Source: Burkholderiales bacterium | GTDB lineage: Bacteria > Pseudomonadota > Gammaproteobacteria > Burkholderiales > SG8-41 | Direction: 5' to 3' | Assembly: GCA_019744975.1 (NCBI GenBank) | Contig: JAIETP010000023.1 | Coordinates: forward strand, 1 to 64,000 | DNA length: 64,000 nucleotides | Shown: positions 16,454-24,144 of the stretch, in pieces | Position numbering within the stretch: position 1 is the stretch's first letter | Layout: each line of letters begins with the position of its first letter | Notes under the pieces: generated by a model | What the model was told of the DNA's origin: nothing | Database searches by the model: none | The model's input: the letters and a program-made list of their open reading frames with translations, nothing else | Position numbers and translations under genes: made by a program

Positions 16454-16579
16454 TTACCAGGGACCAAAGTACCAAGTACCAAGTAACCAACCACAGGATC
16501 CGTAACCTGGGGCAGCGGCCGCGATCAGGCACCTACAGCGCCCTGCACCACCCTGCCCCGACGAATTCATGATAGACAT
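16454..16579 (-). CDS. Possible 41-residue Gly/Trp-rich small ORF
   Basis: Not in the ORF track. It starts MSIMNSSGQGGAGRC and ends PGYGSCGWLLGTWYFGPW, with three Cys, three Trp and many Gly. Its 3' part comes from a short tandem repeat (AAGTACC three times on the plus strand). A terminator lies 90 nt downstream on the same strand. There is no clear ribosome site. It could be a leader peptide or small secreted peptide, or chance. Low confidence. Confidence 0.2.
   Translation of the reverse strand: MSIMNSSGQGGAGRCRCLIAAAAPGYGSCGWLLGTWYFGPW
16467..16487. repeat. Short tandem heptamer repeat
   Basis: AAGTACC AAGTACC AAGTAACC in direct tandem, with further TTACC/GACC echoes on either side (16440-16470). 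It is too short for a CRISPR or iteron array. Possibly a regulator-binding direct repeat upstream of the TctD-like response regulator. Confidence 0.4.
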
Positions 16580-16686
16580 ACAGGCTTACGCCAAACTTAC
16601 TAACCCGAAGCTTCTGTGACATTACGCATGGCCCAGTATGATTAATCCCCGACAATCCCCACTCCCGACCCGGCTACAACCCCGCC

Positions 16687-17361
16687 ATGCGCCTGCTGAT
16701 CGTTGAAGACCATCCCATACTGGCCGACGGACTGATCATTGCGCTGAAAAGCGCCGATTACGCCGTTGACCATGCCACCACCGGTGAACAGGCCGACCAC
16801 ATGCTGGCCACGCAGCATTACGACGCGGTGATCCTCGACATCGGCCTGCCCAAACTGGACGGTTACGAAGTGCTGCGACGGATGCGGCGCAAAGGCTCGA
16901 AAACACCGGTGCTGATGCTCACTGCGCGCGATGCGCTGGAGGACCGGGTCAAGGGACTCGACCTCGGTGCCGACGATTACCTGACCAAACCCTACGACCT
17001 GCCGGAACTGGAAGCACGGGTGCGGTCGCTGATCCGCCGCGGCCAGTCCGGCGGCGGCGCCAACCTGGTCCACGGTGACTTGACGCTGGACACCGCGGGA
17101 CGGCGCGCCACCATCAAGGGCGCGGCGCTGGACCTGTCGGCGCGCGAACTGGGCGTGCTGGAAGTGCTGATGCTGCGCTCGGGACGGGTGGTCAGCAAGG
17201 AACAACTCGCCGAACAGCTCTACGGCTGGGGTGAGGAAGTCGGTGCCAACGCCATCGAAGTTTATGTGCACCGGTTGCGCAAAAAACTCGAGACGGCGGG
17301 CGTCAATGTGCGCACCATCCGCGGACTCGGCTACATGCTGGAAAAAGCGGCGCATGAGTAA
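16687..17361 (+). CDS. OmpR-family response regulator, TctD-like
   Basis: A 224-residue two-domain regulator. The receiver domain (1-120) has the acidic pocket ED at 7-8, phospho-acceptor Asp51 (AVILDIGLPKLDGYE) and Lys101 (YLTKPYDLPELEARV). The C-terminal winged helix (about 125-220) has LDLSARELGVLEVLM and the DNA-contacting VYVHRLRKKLE. It is close in type to TctD/QseB. No convincing ribosome site precedes the ATG, and the long upstream gap has direct repeats that may be its own binding sites. The cognate kinase starts 14 bp downstream. TctD homologs control tricarboxylate uptake, which would suit the TctC-like gene at 8.2 kb; this link is inference. Confidence 0.93.
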   Translation: MRLLIVEDHPILADGLIIALKSADYAVDHATTGEQADHMLATQHYDAVILDIGLPKLDGYEVLRRMRRKGSKTPVLMLTARDALEDRVKGLDLGADDYLTKPYDLPELEARVRSLIRRGQSGGGANLVHGDLTLDTAGRRATIKGAALDLSARELGVLEVLMLRSGRVVSKEQLAEQLYGWGEEVGANAIEVYVHRLRKKLETAGVNVRTIRGLGYMLEKAAHE

Positions 17362-17375
17362 GGGCGTCTGACGGA

Positions 17376-18761
17376 ATGAGCAAAGCGCGCACCCTGCGCA
17401 CCCGACTGCTGTTATGGATCAGCGGTCCGCTGCTCGCCTTGTGGGTGATCAGCACACTGGTCGACCACGATGTTGCCAGGGGTTTCGTCAACCTCAATTA
17501 CGACCGCGCGCTGCTCGATACCGCAATGGATCTGGGGCGCAATGTGCGCGAGTCAAACAACCAGCTCTATCTTGATCTGCCGCAGCCGGTGATCGAAATG
17601 CTGATTTCCGGTGAACAAGGCCGTTTTTATTACCGTGCCAACGGCCCCGGCGGCGAATACATCACCGGTGACCCGGATCTCCCCGATCCGCCACCCGAGG
17701 CGGCGGAAGACCGCGTCACCTATTACAACGCCCTTTTCCGCAAAGAACCGATCCGTGCCGTCGCGCTGCGAGTGCCGGTGCGGCCGGGCTCCGGCAAAGG
17801 CGCGATCCTGATCCAGGTCGCGGAACGCTCTGCGCTGCGTGATGATTTTGCCCGCCAGATCATGCTGCGCATGATGATGCCGCAGGGCATCCTGGTGCTG
17901 CTGTCGACGCTGACGATCTGGTTCGGCCTCGGTCTCGGCCTGCGCGCGCTGACTTCCATGCGCCGGGAAATCGAAAGCCGCTCGCACATTGATCTCAGTC
18001 CGATCGACGAAGCCGGGGCGCCGGCCGAAGTGCAGCCCCTGGTGCGCGCAATGAACGACCTGCTGTCACGCCTGAGCGCCGCGCTCGCAGCCCAGCAACG
18101 CTTCATCGCCGATGCCGCGCACCAGCTGCGTACACCGGTGGCCGCGCTGAAGATGCAGGCTGAACTCGCCACGCGGCAGGTGCGCGACGGTGAAGCCGCC
18201 GTCACCCTGCAGCAGCTGCAGACGGCCGCGGATCACGCAGCGCGTCTGGTCGGCCAGTTGCTTACCCTGGCGCGCGCGGAACCCGGCTCGCACCGCAGCG
18301 TGATGCGCCAGCCGGTCGCGCTGATGTCGCTGGCGCGCGACGTCAGCGTGGAATGGGTGCCGCGGGCGCTGGCCCGCCAGATCGATCTGGGTTTCGACGA
18401 CGCTTCCGCGCCCGCGGAAATCAGCGCCGATCCATTCCTGATCCATGAAATGCTCAACAACCTGATCGACAACGCCATTCAGTACACCCCCGCGGGCGGG
18501 CGCGTCACCGTGCGCGTCCGGCTGCAGGAGGATCAGGCCATGCTGGAAGTGGAAGACGACGGCCCTGGCATCCCGGTTGAAGAGCGGGAAAAAATATTCG
18601 AGCGTTTTTACCGCATGCCCGGCGGCGCGCCGGGGGGGTGTGGCCTGGGGCTGGCCATCGTCCGGGAAATCGCGCAGGGCCACCAGGCGACAGTAGCCGT
18701 GCAGGCCGGTGCAGGCGGTCGCGGCACCTGCGTCACCATCACCTTTCCGGCGCCGCAATGA
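17376..18761 (+). CDS. Sensor histidine kinase, TctE-like
   Basis: A 461-residue membrane kinase. The N-terminus (LRTRLLLWISGPLLALWVIS, then YDRALLDTAMDLG and FYYRANGPGGEYITGDPDLP) matches the 2CSK_N sensor region of TctE-type kinases. A second membrane helix is at about 168-190. The dimerisation box has phospho-accepting His249 (AAHQLRTPVAALKMQAEL). The ATPase has NNLIDNAIQYTP, DDGPGIP and a glycine-rich GGCGLGLAIV. It phosphorylates the preceding response regulator. Its 3' end overlaps the convergent ABC exporter gene by 23 bp. Confidence 0.93.
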   Translation: MSKARTLRTRLLLWISGPLLALWVISTLVDHDVARGFVNLNYDRALLDTAMDLGRNVRESNNQLYLDLPQPVIEMLISGEQGRFYYRANGPGGEYITGDPDLPDPPPEAAEDRVTYYNALFRKEPIRAVALRVPVRPGSGKGAILIQVAERSALRDDFARQIMLRMMMPQGILVLLSTLTIWFGLGLGLRALTSMRREIESRSHIDLSPIDEAGAPAEVQPLVRAMNDLLSRLSAALAAQQRFIADAAHQLRTPVAALKMQAELATRQVRDGEAAVTLQQLQTAADHAARLVGQLLTLARAEPGSHRSVMRQPVALMSLARDVSVEWVPRALARQIDLGFDDASAPAEISADPFLIHEMLNNLIDNAIQYTPAGGRVTVRVRLQEDQAMLEVEDDGPGIPVEEREKIFERFYRMPGGAPGGCGLGLAIVREIAQGHQATVAVQAGAGGRGTCVTITFPAPQ

Positions 18762-20604
18762 TTTCCGTTTTTTCCTGATCCATCTCCGCTTTTTCCCGTT
18801 CCGCGCGACGCTGGGCATCTTCCTGCTGCTGCAGCGCCCACATCTGGGCATAGGCCCCGCCGCTCGCCAGCAAGGCAGCGTGGCGGCCGCGCTCGATGAC
18901 GCGCCCCTGTTCCAGCACCAGGATTTCATCGGCATCCATCACCGTCGACAGCCGGTGCGCAATGACCAGCGTGGTGCGGCCCTGCGCGATGGCATTCAAT
19001 TCCTTCTGGATCGCCTGCTCGGTGCGTGAGTCCAGCGCCGACGTCGCCTCGTCGAAAATCATGATGCGCGGATTTTTCAGTATCGCGCGGGCAATCGCCA
19101 CCCGCTGTTTTTCACCGCCCGAGAGTTTCAGCCCGCGTTCACCGACCATCGCTTCGTAGCCGTCCGGCAGGCTTTCAATGAACGCATGGATGTGCGCCGC
19201 CTTCGCCGCCGCAATGACTTCGTCGCGTGTTGCCGCCGGCCGGCCGTACTGGATGTTGTAATAGATCGTGTCGTTGAACAGCACGGTGTCCTGCGGCACG
19301 ATGGCGATGGCGCCGCGCAGGCTGGTCTGGCGCAGTTGGCGGATATCAACACCGCTGATGAGAATCGCACCGCCGGTGACATCATAAAAACGGTAGAGCA
19401 GCCGCGCCAGCGTCGACTTGCCGGCACCGCTGGCCCCCACCACCGCGACTTTTGCCGCCGGCGGGATTTCAAAACTCATGCCGTGCAGGATCTGCCGCCG
19501 CGGGTCGTAACCGAAATCGACCGCTTCGAAGCGCACGGTCGCCGGGCCCGCCGGCACATCCTGCGCACCCGGGGCATCGTCCACCTCGCGGTTCACTTCA
19601 AGCAGACTGAACATGCGCTCCATGTCGATCAGCGCCTGTTTGATTTCGCGATAAGCCATGCCGAGGAAATTGAGCGGGATGTAGAGCTGTATCAGCAGCC
19701 CGTTGACCAGCACCAGGTCGCCCAGCGACAACTCGCGCGCCACCACGCCCTGGGCGCAGAGGATCATCAGCAGCGTTGCCGCCACGGCAATGATCGCCGC
19801 CTGGCCGACGTTGAGCAGGCCGAGTGAGGCCTCGTTCCTGACCGCCATCACCTCGTAACGCTGCAGGCTTTCATCGTAACGCCGCGCCTCGTAATCCTCG
19901 TTGTTGAAATATTTGACGGTCTCGTAATTGAGCAGGCTGTCGACGGCGCGGGTGTTGGCCTTGGAGTCGAGTTCATTGGCATTGCGGCGGATCGCGGTGC
20001 GCCACTCGGTGATGCCGATGGTGAAGGCAATGTAGAGCACCACCGCGGCAAAAGTCACCGCGACAAAACGCCAGTCGAATTTGGCAAACAACACCGCCGC
20101 GACCAGCGTGAACTCCAGCACCACCGGAATGATCGAAAACAGCATGAACGACAGCAGCGTGGAAATGCCGCGGGTGCCGCGCTCGATGTCGCGGGACATG
20201 CCGCCAGTCTGGCGGTCGAGGTGAAAGCGCAGCGACAGCGCATGCAGGTGGCGGAACACGGCCAGCGCGATGCGCCGTGTCGCGCGTTGTGTCACCGGCA
20301 CAAACACCACATCGCGCAATTCGGCGAACAGCACCGTCGACAGACGCAGCACGCCGTAGGCCACCAGCAGCGCCAGCGGCAGCACCAGCACCGCCTGTTT
20401 CGAATCGAGGCCGTCGACGATGTCCTTCATCACCAGCGGTACGCCGACATTGGCGAACTTGGCCGCCACCAGGAGTACCAGCGCCACCACCACGCGCCAT
20501 TTGTATTCCCACAGGTAGGGCAGCAGCATCGGCACCACACGCCAGTCGCGGCCGCGTGCCGTAGCAGCAACCGTCGGAGGTGCTGACGCGCGGTCAGCAG
20601 TCAT
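18739..20604 (-). CDS. ABC exporter, fused permease and ATPase, Atm1/HMT1 type
   Basis: A 621-residue half-transporter: a six-helix membrane domain (about 30-330) and a nucleotide-binding domain with Walker A VGASGAGKSTLARLL, signature LKLSGGEKQRVAIAR, Walker B IMIFDEATSALD and a switch His (VIAHRLSTVMDADEI). The stretch HALSLRFHLDRQTGGMSRDIERGTRGIS is typical of Atm1/ABCB7 exporters, which move glutathione-bound polysulfides or metal adducts from the cytoplasm. It acts as a homodimer in the inner membrane. It has its own AT-rich upstream region and ends inside the kinase gene, tail to tail. Heavy-metal detoxification is the usual annotation; the cargo is not certain. Confidence 0.92.
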   Translation of the reverse strand: MTADRASAPPTVAATARGRDWRVVPMLLPYLWEYKWRVVVALVLLVAAKFANVGVPLVMKDIVDGLDSKQAVLVLPLALLVAYGVLRLSTVLFAELRDVVFVPVTQRATRRIALAVFRHLHALSLRFHLDRQTGGMSRDIERGTRGISTLLSFMLFSIIPVVLEFTLVAAVLFAKFDWRFVAVTFAAVVLYIAFTIGITEWRTAIRRNANELDSKANTRAVDSLLNYETVKYFNNEDYEARRYDESLQRYEVMAVRNEASLGLLNVGQAAIIAVAATLLMILCAQGVVARELSLGDLVLVNGLLIQLYIPLNFLGMAYREIKQALIDMERMFSLLEVNREVDDAPGAQDVPAGPATVRFEAVDFGYDPRRQILHGMSFEIPPAAKVAVVGASGAGKSTLARLLYRFYDVTGGAILISGVDIRQLRQTSLRGAIAIVPQDTVLFNDTIYYNIQYGRPAATRDEVIAAAKAAHIHAFIESLPDGYEAMVGERGLKLSGGEKQRVAIARAILKNPRIMIFDEATSALDSRTEQAIQKELNAIAQGRTTLVIAHRLSTVMDADEILVLEQGRVIERGRHAALLASGGAYAQMWALQQQEDAQRRAEREKAEMDQEKTEIIAAPER

Positions 20605-20713
20605 GATTTGCCCAGAAAGAGTTTGACCAAAAACCGGGGGTTTTCATTTTTATCAATTAAAACAATTAGTTATAATGATTTCCGGCTTGCAAGCACCTGC
20701 CGGTACAAGCCCA

Positions 20714-21514
20714 TTATCCCGGCAGTCGCTCCAGTTGCGCCGTCAGCGGCGCATGGTCGGAAATCCGGCCCCAGCGCCGGCCATGATGAACACGAACCTC
20801 CCGGACCGAAAAACCGCGCACGTATATCCGGTCCAGCCGCAGCACCGGCAGCAGCGCCGGATAACTGCGCGCGGGTGCACCGCCCGCCAGCTCGAACACT
20901 TCGTGCATGTTCAGCGGATGCGCCAGTAAATGGGTTGCGCGGTGACGCCAGTACCAGTCGTTGAAATCCCCGGCGACGATCAGCGGTGCGTCCGGCGGCA
21001 CCAGGCGCTCGATGCGCTGGCGCAGGCGCTCCAGTTGCAGCCCGCGACCGCGCGCAGTGAGCGCCAGGTGCACACAGACACAATGCAGCGCTTGCGGCCA
21101 GCCGGACACCGCGATTTCGCAGTGCAGAAGGCCACGGCGTTCGAAGCGATGCGATGAGACGTCTTCGTTGTCCCAGCGCGTGATCGGGTAACGCGACAGC
21201 ACCGCGTTGCCATGATGACCCGCGTCGTACACCGCATTTTTGCCGTAGGCGTGGCTCTGCCACAGGCTGTCGGCGAGAAACTCATATTGGGACTGCACCG
21301 GCCAGTCAAGATGGCGCGCCGCATGCACCGTGTGTTCGCCGACGACTTCCTGCAGGAACACCAGGTCGGTATTCAACAGGCGCAATTGCTCGCGCAGCGC
21401 GTGCAGCGTCGGCCGCCGCGCGAACAGCGGCGTGACCGAAAAACCCTTGTGGATGTTGTAGGTCGCGACGCTCAGCTGCGGCGGCGCGCCGGCGACATGA
21501 TCAGGAAATGGCAA
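20714..21514 (-). CDS. Endonuclease/exonuclease/phosphatase family protein
   Basis: A 266-residue EEP-fold metal-dependent hydrolase. It shows the family motifs in order: VATYNIHKG, a glutamate in VFLQEV, GDFNDW, and the terminal SDHAPL metal/catalytic motif. Members cleave phosphodiesters of nucleic acids or lipids. In betaproteobacteria this gene usually sits beside a ClsB-type cardiolipin synthase, which is absent here. The start overlaps the end of nadA by 14 bp, so it is translated from the nadA message. No signal peptide is seen. The substrate is unknown. Confidence 0.9.
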   Translation of the reverse strand: MPFPDHVAGAPPQLSVATYNIHKGFSVTPLFARRPTLHALREQLRLLNTDLVFLQEVVGEHTVHAARHLDWPVQSQYEFLADSLWQSHAYGKNAVYDAGHHGNAVLSRYPITRWDNEDVSSHRFERRGLLHCEIAVSGWPQALHCVCVHLALTARGRGLQLERLRQRIERLVPPDAPLIVAGDFNDWYWRHRATHLLAHPLNMHEVFELAGGAPARSYPALLPVLRLDRIYVRGFSVREVRVHHGRRWGRISDHAPLTAQLERLPG

Positions 21515-22598
21515 GCATGCGGTCCAGCGCGATGCGCGCCAGTTCTGCCTCGTACGCCGGCACCTTGATCTGGTTCACCACCCTGCCGTCGACCAGGTTC
21601 TCCAGCGCCCAGGCCAGGTGCTGGGGGTCGATGCGCTGCATGGTCGAACACATGCACACGGTAGGCGCCATGAACTGCACCGATTTGCCCTGCGGGCCGA
21701 ATTCTTCCGCGATGCGGTTGACCAGGTTGAGCTCGGTGCCCACCAGCCAGCGCGATCCCGGCGGACTCGCCGCGATGGTCTTGATGATGTAGTCGGTCGA
21801 ACCGACGTAATCGGAAAGTTTGCATACTTCGAAATTGCACTCCGGATGGCTGATCACAGCGCCGCCCGGATGCTGCTGGCGCCAGCGCAGGATGTGCTGG
21901 GCCTGGAACATCTGATGCACCGAGCAATGGCCCTTCCACAGCAGCACCTTCGCCATCTTGATCTGCTGCGGCGTCAGGCCGCCCATCGGCTCATCCGGAT
22001 CCCAGACCAGCATTTCCGACAGCGGGATGTCCATCAGATAACCGGTCCAGCGGCCGAGATGCTGGTCAGGGAAAAACAGCACTTTCTCGCGGCGACCAAA
22101 GGCCCAGCCGAGGATATTGCGCGCGTTGGAAGACGTGCAGACGATGCCGCCGTGTTCGCCGCAAAAGGCTTTGAGGTCGGCGGCGGAATTGATGTAGGTG
22201 ATCGGCGTAACATGTTCGTCGGGATCCAGCACTTCCGCGATTTCACGCCAGGCGCGCTCGACCTTGGGCAGGCTCGCCATGTCCGCCATCGAACAACCGG
22301 CGTTGAGGTCGGGCAGGATCACTTTCTGCGAGGCGCGCGACAGGATGTCCGCGACCTCGGCCATGAAATGCACGCCGCAGAACACGATGTATTCGGAGTC
22401 CGTGCCGGAGGCCAGCTTCGACAGCTGCAGCGAGTCACCGGTCAGGTCGGCGTGTTTGTAGACGTCAGCGCGCTGATAGTGGTGACCGAGCAATACGACG
22501 CGATCGCCGAGCTTCTTCCGCGCGGCGACAATGCGTGCTTCACACGCCTCATCGGCCAGCGGTTTAAAACCCTCAAAGGCTATCGTTTTCACTTCCAT
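21501..22598 (-). CDS. nadA: Quinolinate synthase A
   Basis: A 365-residue NadA, which condenses iminoaspartate with dihydroxyacetone phosphate to quinolinate in NAD synthesis. Three conserved Cys for the 4Fe-4S cluster are in DLNAGCSMADM, GGIVCTSSNA and APTVCMCSTMQ. Other family blocks are LGHHYQRADVYKHADLTGDS, VFCGVHFMAEVADIL and HPECNFEV. The length is normal for the short proteobacterial form. nadB and nadC are not in the window. GGAGAAGGA lies upstream of the ATG. The gene shares 14 bp with the downstream EEP gene. Confidence 0.97.
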   Translation of the reverse strand: MEVKTIAFEGFKPLADEACEARIVAARKKLGDRVVLLGHHYQRADVYKHADLTGDSLQLSKLASGTDSEYIVFCGVHFMAEVADILSRASQKVILPDLNAGCSMADMASLPKVERAWREIAEVLDPDEHVTPITYINSAADLKAFCGEHGGIVCTSSNARNILGWAFGRREKVLFFPDQHLGRWTGYLMDIPLSEMLVWDPDEPMGGLTPQQIKMAKVLLWKGHCSVHQMFQAQHILRWRQQHPGGAVISHPECNFEVCKLSDYVGSTDYIIKTIAASPPGSRWLVGTELNLVNRIAEEFGPQGKSVQFMAPTVCMCSTMQRIDPQHLAWALENLVDGRVVNQIKVPAYEAELARIALDRMLAIS

Positions 22599-22734
22599 CG
22601 TCTGATCCTTCTCCAGTGTCCCGAACTACGTTACGGTTTTGGGGAACCTCATACATTACAGGATTTTGACAGAAAAACCACCCGGAGATTCCCGCAAAAT
22701 TCGCACTCGGAATCGTCCCGGCGAAACGTGTGGT

Positions 22735-23187
22735 TTATGTGCACTGCCGCATCCGTTGCGGCAATTCGCGGATGACTTCGGCGTTGCTCCACGAAAATGC
22801 GCGGTCAGCCGCCTCGCGCCAGGGCAACCATTGGTAGTCCAGATGTTCGCGCGGCGCGAGTACGATGTCCTGGACGGCCGGCAATTTCAGGCTGAAGACG
22901 TGTTCCGTATTGTGGGTCACACCCGGTGCGTAACGGCCGCGCCAGTGTGTGTAAATTTCATAACGGTTCTCGCGCTGCCAGTCGCTCAGCGCCGCAGCGT
23001 CAGCGACGATGCCGGTTTCTTCGGCCAGTTCGCGCTGTGCGGTCTGCAGCAGCGTTTCGCCGGCATCCTGGCTGCCGGTGACGGATTGCCAGAACCCCGG
23101 ACGATCAGCGCGCTCCAGCAGCAGCACCTGCAGATCGGCGGTGTGCACCAGCACCAGCACCGAAACCGGAATTTTGTAATTCATCAT
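22735..23187 (-). CDS. nudB: Dihydroneopterin triphosphate diphosphatase (Nudix)
   Basis: A 150-residue Nudix hydrolase with the signature GSQDAGETLLQTAQRELAEETGI. The opening YKIPVSVLVLVHTADLQVLLLERADRPGFWQSVTGSQ and the later NTEHVFSLKLP and EHLDYQWLPW are typical NudB, which removes pyrophosphate from dihydroneopterin triphosphate in folate synthesis. The ATG overlaps the barstar stop as ATGATGA, so translation is probably coupled. nudB after aspS is a common betaproteobacterial order; here two toxin-module-like genes are placed between them. It is the last gene of the run. Confidence 0.93.
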   Translation of the reverse strand: MMNYKIPVSVLVLVHTADLQVLLLERADRPGFWQSVTGSQDAGETLLQTAQRELAEETGIVADAAALSDWQRENRYEIYTHWRGRYAPGVTHNTEHVFSLKLPAVQDIVLAPREHLDYQWLPWREAADRAFSWSNAEVIRELPQRMRQCT

Positions 23188-23621
23188 CCGGCTTGAGTGA
23201 CCAGGGCCGGCAATCCGGCGGCACCCTCGCCGAGCGCGATGAACACGCGACCGCGCGGCCGCCAGTATTCCGCGCTGGCAGCGAGAATTTCCAGCAGCGT
23301 CGCGTGTTCACCGGGCGCCGCCACGGCAAAATCCGCGGCTCCGCGCAGCAGCGCCACCGTGCCCGGTTCCGCCAGCCATGACAGATCCTGCAGACAGTCG
23401 GCCAGCGCATCCCAGTTGCCGCCAAAGCTCGCTGGAAACTGAAAGCCGCGGGCACAGGCACTGAGCATTGCGTGTTTGCCGCGCGCCCGCCGCAGATCGA
23501 CCACGACCCAGCGCAGGCCCGCACGCCGCACGATAGTCTGCAATAACGCCACCTCCGCCGGCGCGCGGTACACGCCGTTGGCTTTTACGTTAAGCGCTGC
23601 TGAAAATCCGGTGGCCTTCAT
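23184..23621 (-). CDS. Barstar-family ribonuclease inhibitor
   Basis: From the ATG at 23621 the product has 145 residues; the longer track frame lies inside the RNase gene and is unlikely. The core GFQFPASFGGNWDALADCLQDLSWL aligns with barstar, including the two acidic residues (WDALAD, equivalent to Asp35 and Asp39) that plug the RNase active site. It should be a cytoplasmic protein protecting the cell from the RNase encoded immediately upstream. It is joined to that gene by an ATGA overlap and to nudB by another. The N-terminal 50 residues are an extension relative to classical barstar (about 90 residues). Confidence 0.88.
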   Translation of the reverse strand: MKATGFSAALNVKANGVYRAPAEVALLQTIVRRAGLRWVVVDLRRARGKHAMLSACARGFQFPASFGGNWDALADCLQDLSWLAEPGTVALLRGAADFAVAAPGEHATLLEILAASAEYWRPRGRVFIALGEGAAGLPALVTQAG

Positions 23622-24115
23622 TCGACAATACGCCTGAATGAGCGGTAATGATCCGCAGTGTAATAAAACTCCCCGCCATCGCGACATTGCGCGAGCCGCA
23701 GCGCGCCGGGAGAAAGTGGAGGTGGGGGTGAAGCCGCACGCTGGCGCTCGCAACCGACGACGATGCGCCGCGCACCGCGATGCCGGACTCCCGGCGTCAT
23801 CACCGTGTACTCGCGGTAATGGCCACGGGGCGCCGCGGGCAGCAGCTTTTCGTAATTGCCGAAGGTGACGCCGTCGCGATCATGGGGATAGGGCCCGCCG
23901 CGCCGGATCAGTTGCAGGGTCTCGCGGGCTTCCTGCGGCAGCTCGGCAACGCGAATTTCCTGCTTGTTTTCCTGAACCTGCGTTTGCGCTGTTTTTTTCG
24001 ACTGCGTTTGCGACTGCGGGATCTCTCCGCGCGCCACGGCCAGCGCGGAAAACGCAAGCGCCGCGATGAACCACAAGAGTTGCCGCAGCGGCATCATGCG
24101 CCACACCGTCCGCAT
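23618..24115 (-). CDS. Secreted guanyl-preferring ribonuclease, barnase/RNase Sa family
   Basis: A 165-residue protein with a signal peptide (MMPLRQLLWFIAALAFSALAVA) and a Gln/Lys-rich linker, then the microbial RNase fold from LPQEARETLQLIRRGGPYPHDRDGV. Catalytic residues by motif are Glu102 (HYREYTV), Arg116/117 (RGARRIV) and His156 (TADHYRSF). Between RRIVVG and GEFYYT there is an unusual ~25-residue Pro/Arg-rich insertion bounded by two Cys (122 and 144), where family members have a short loop. It lies 29 bp after aspS and is coupled by ATGA to barstar. It could serve RNA scavenging or competition outside the cell. Activity with the insertion is untested. Confidence 0.88.
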   Translation of the reverse strand: MRTVWRMMPLRQLLWFIAALAFSALAVARGEIPQSQTQSKKTAQTQVQENKQEIRVAELPQEARETLQLIRRGGPYPHDRDGVTFGNYEKLLPAAPRGHYREYTVMTPGVRHRGARRIVVGCERQRAASPPPPLSPGALRLAQCRDGGEFYYTADHYRSFRRIVE

Positions 24116-24144
24116 CCGGAACCCGTCCCGTCAGGCCGCAGCCG

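Noticed and set aside
16440-16490. Repeats as a CRISPR array or origin iterons
   Set aside because: Units are only 7-8 bp, three copies, with no spacers and no dnaA or cas genes nearby.
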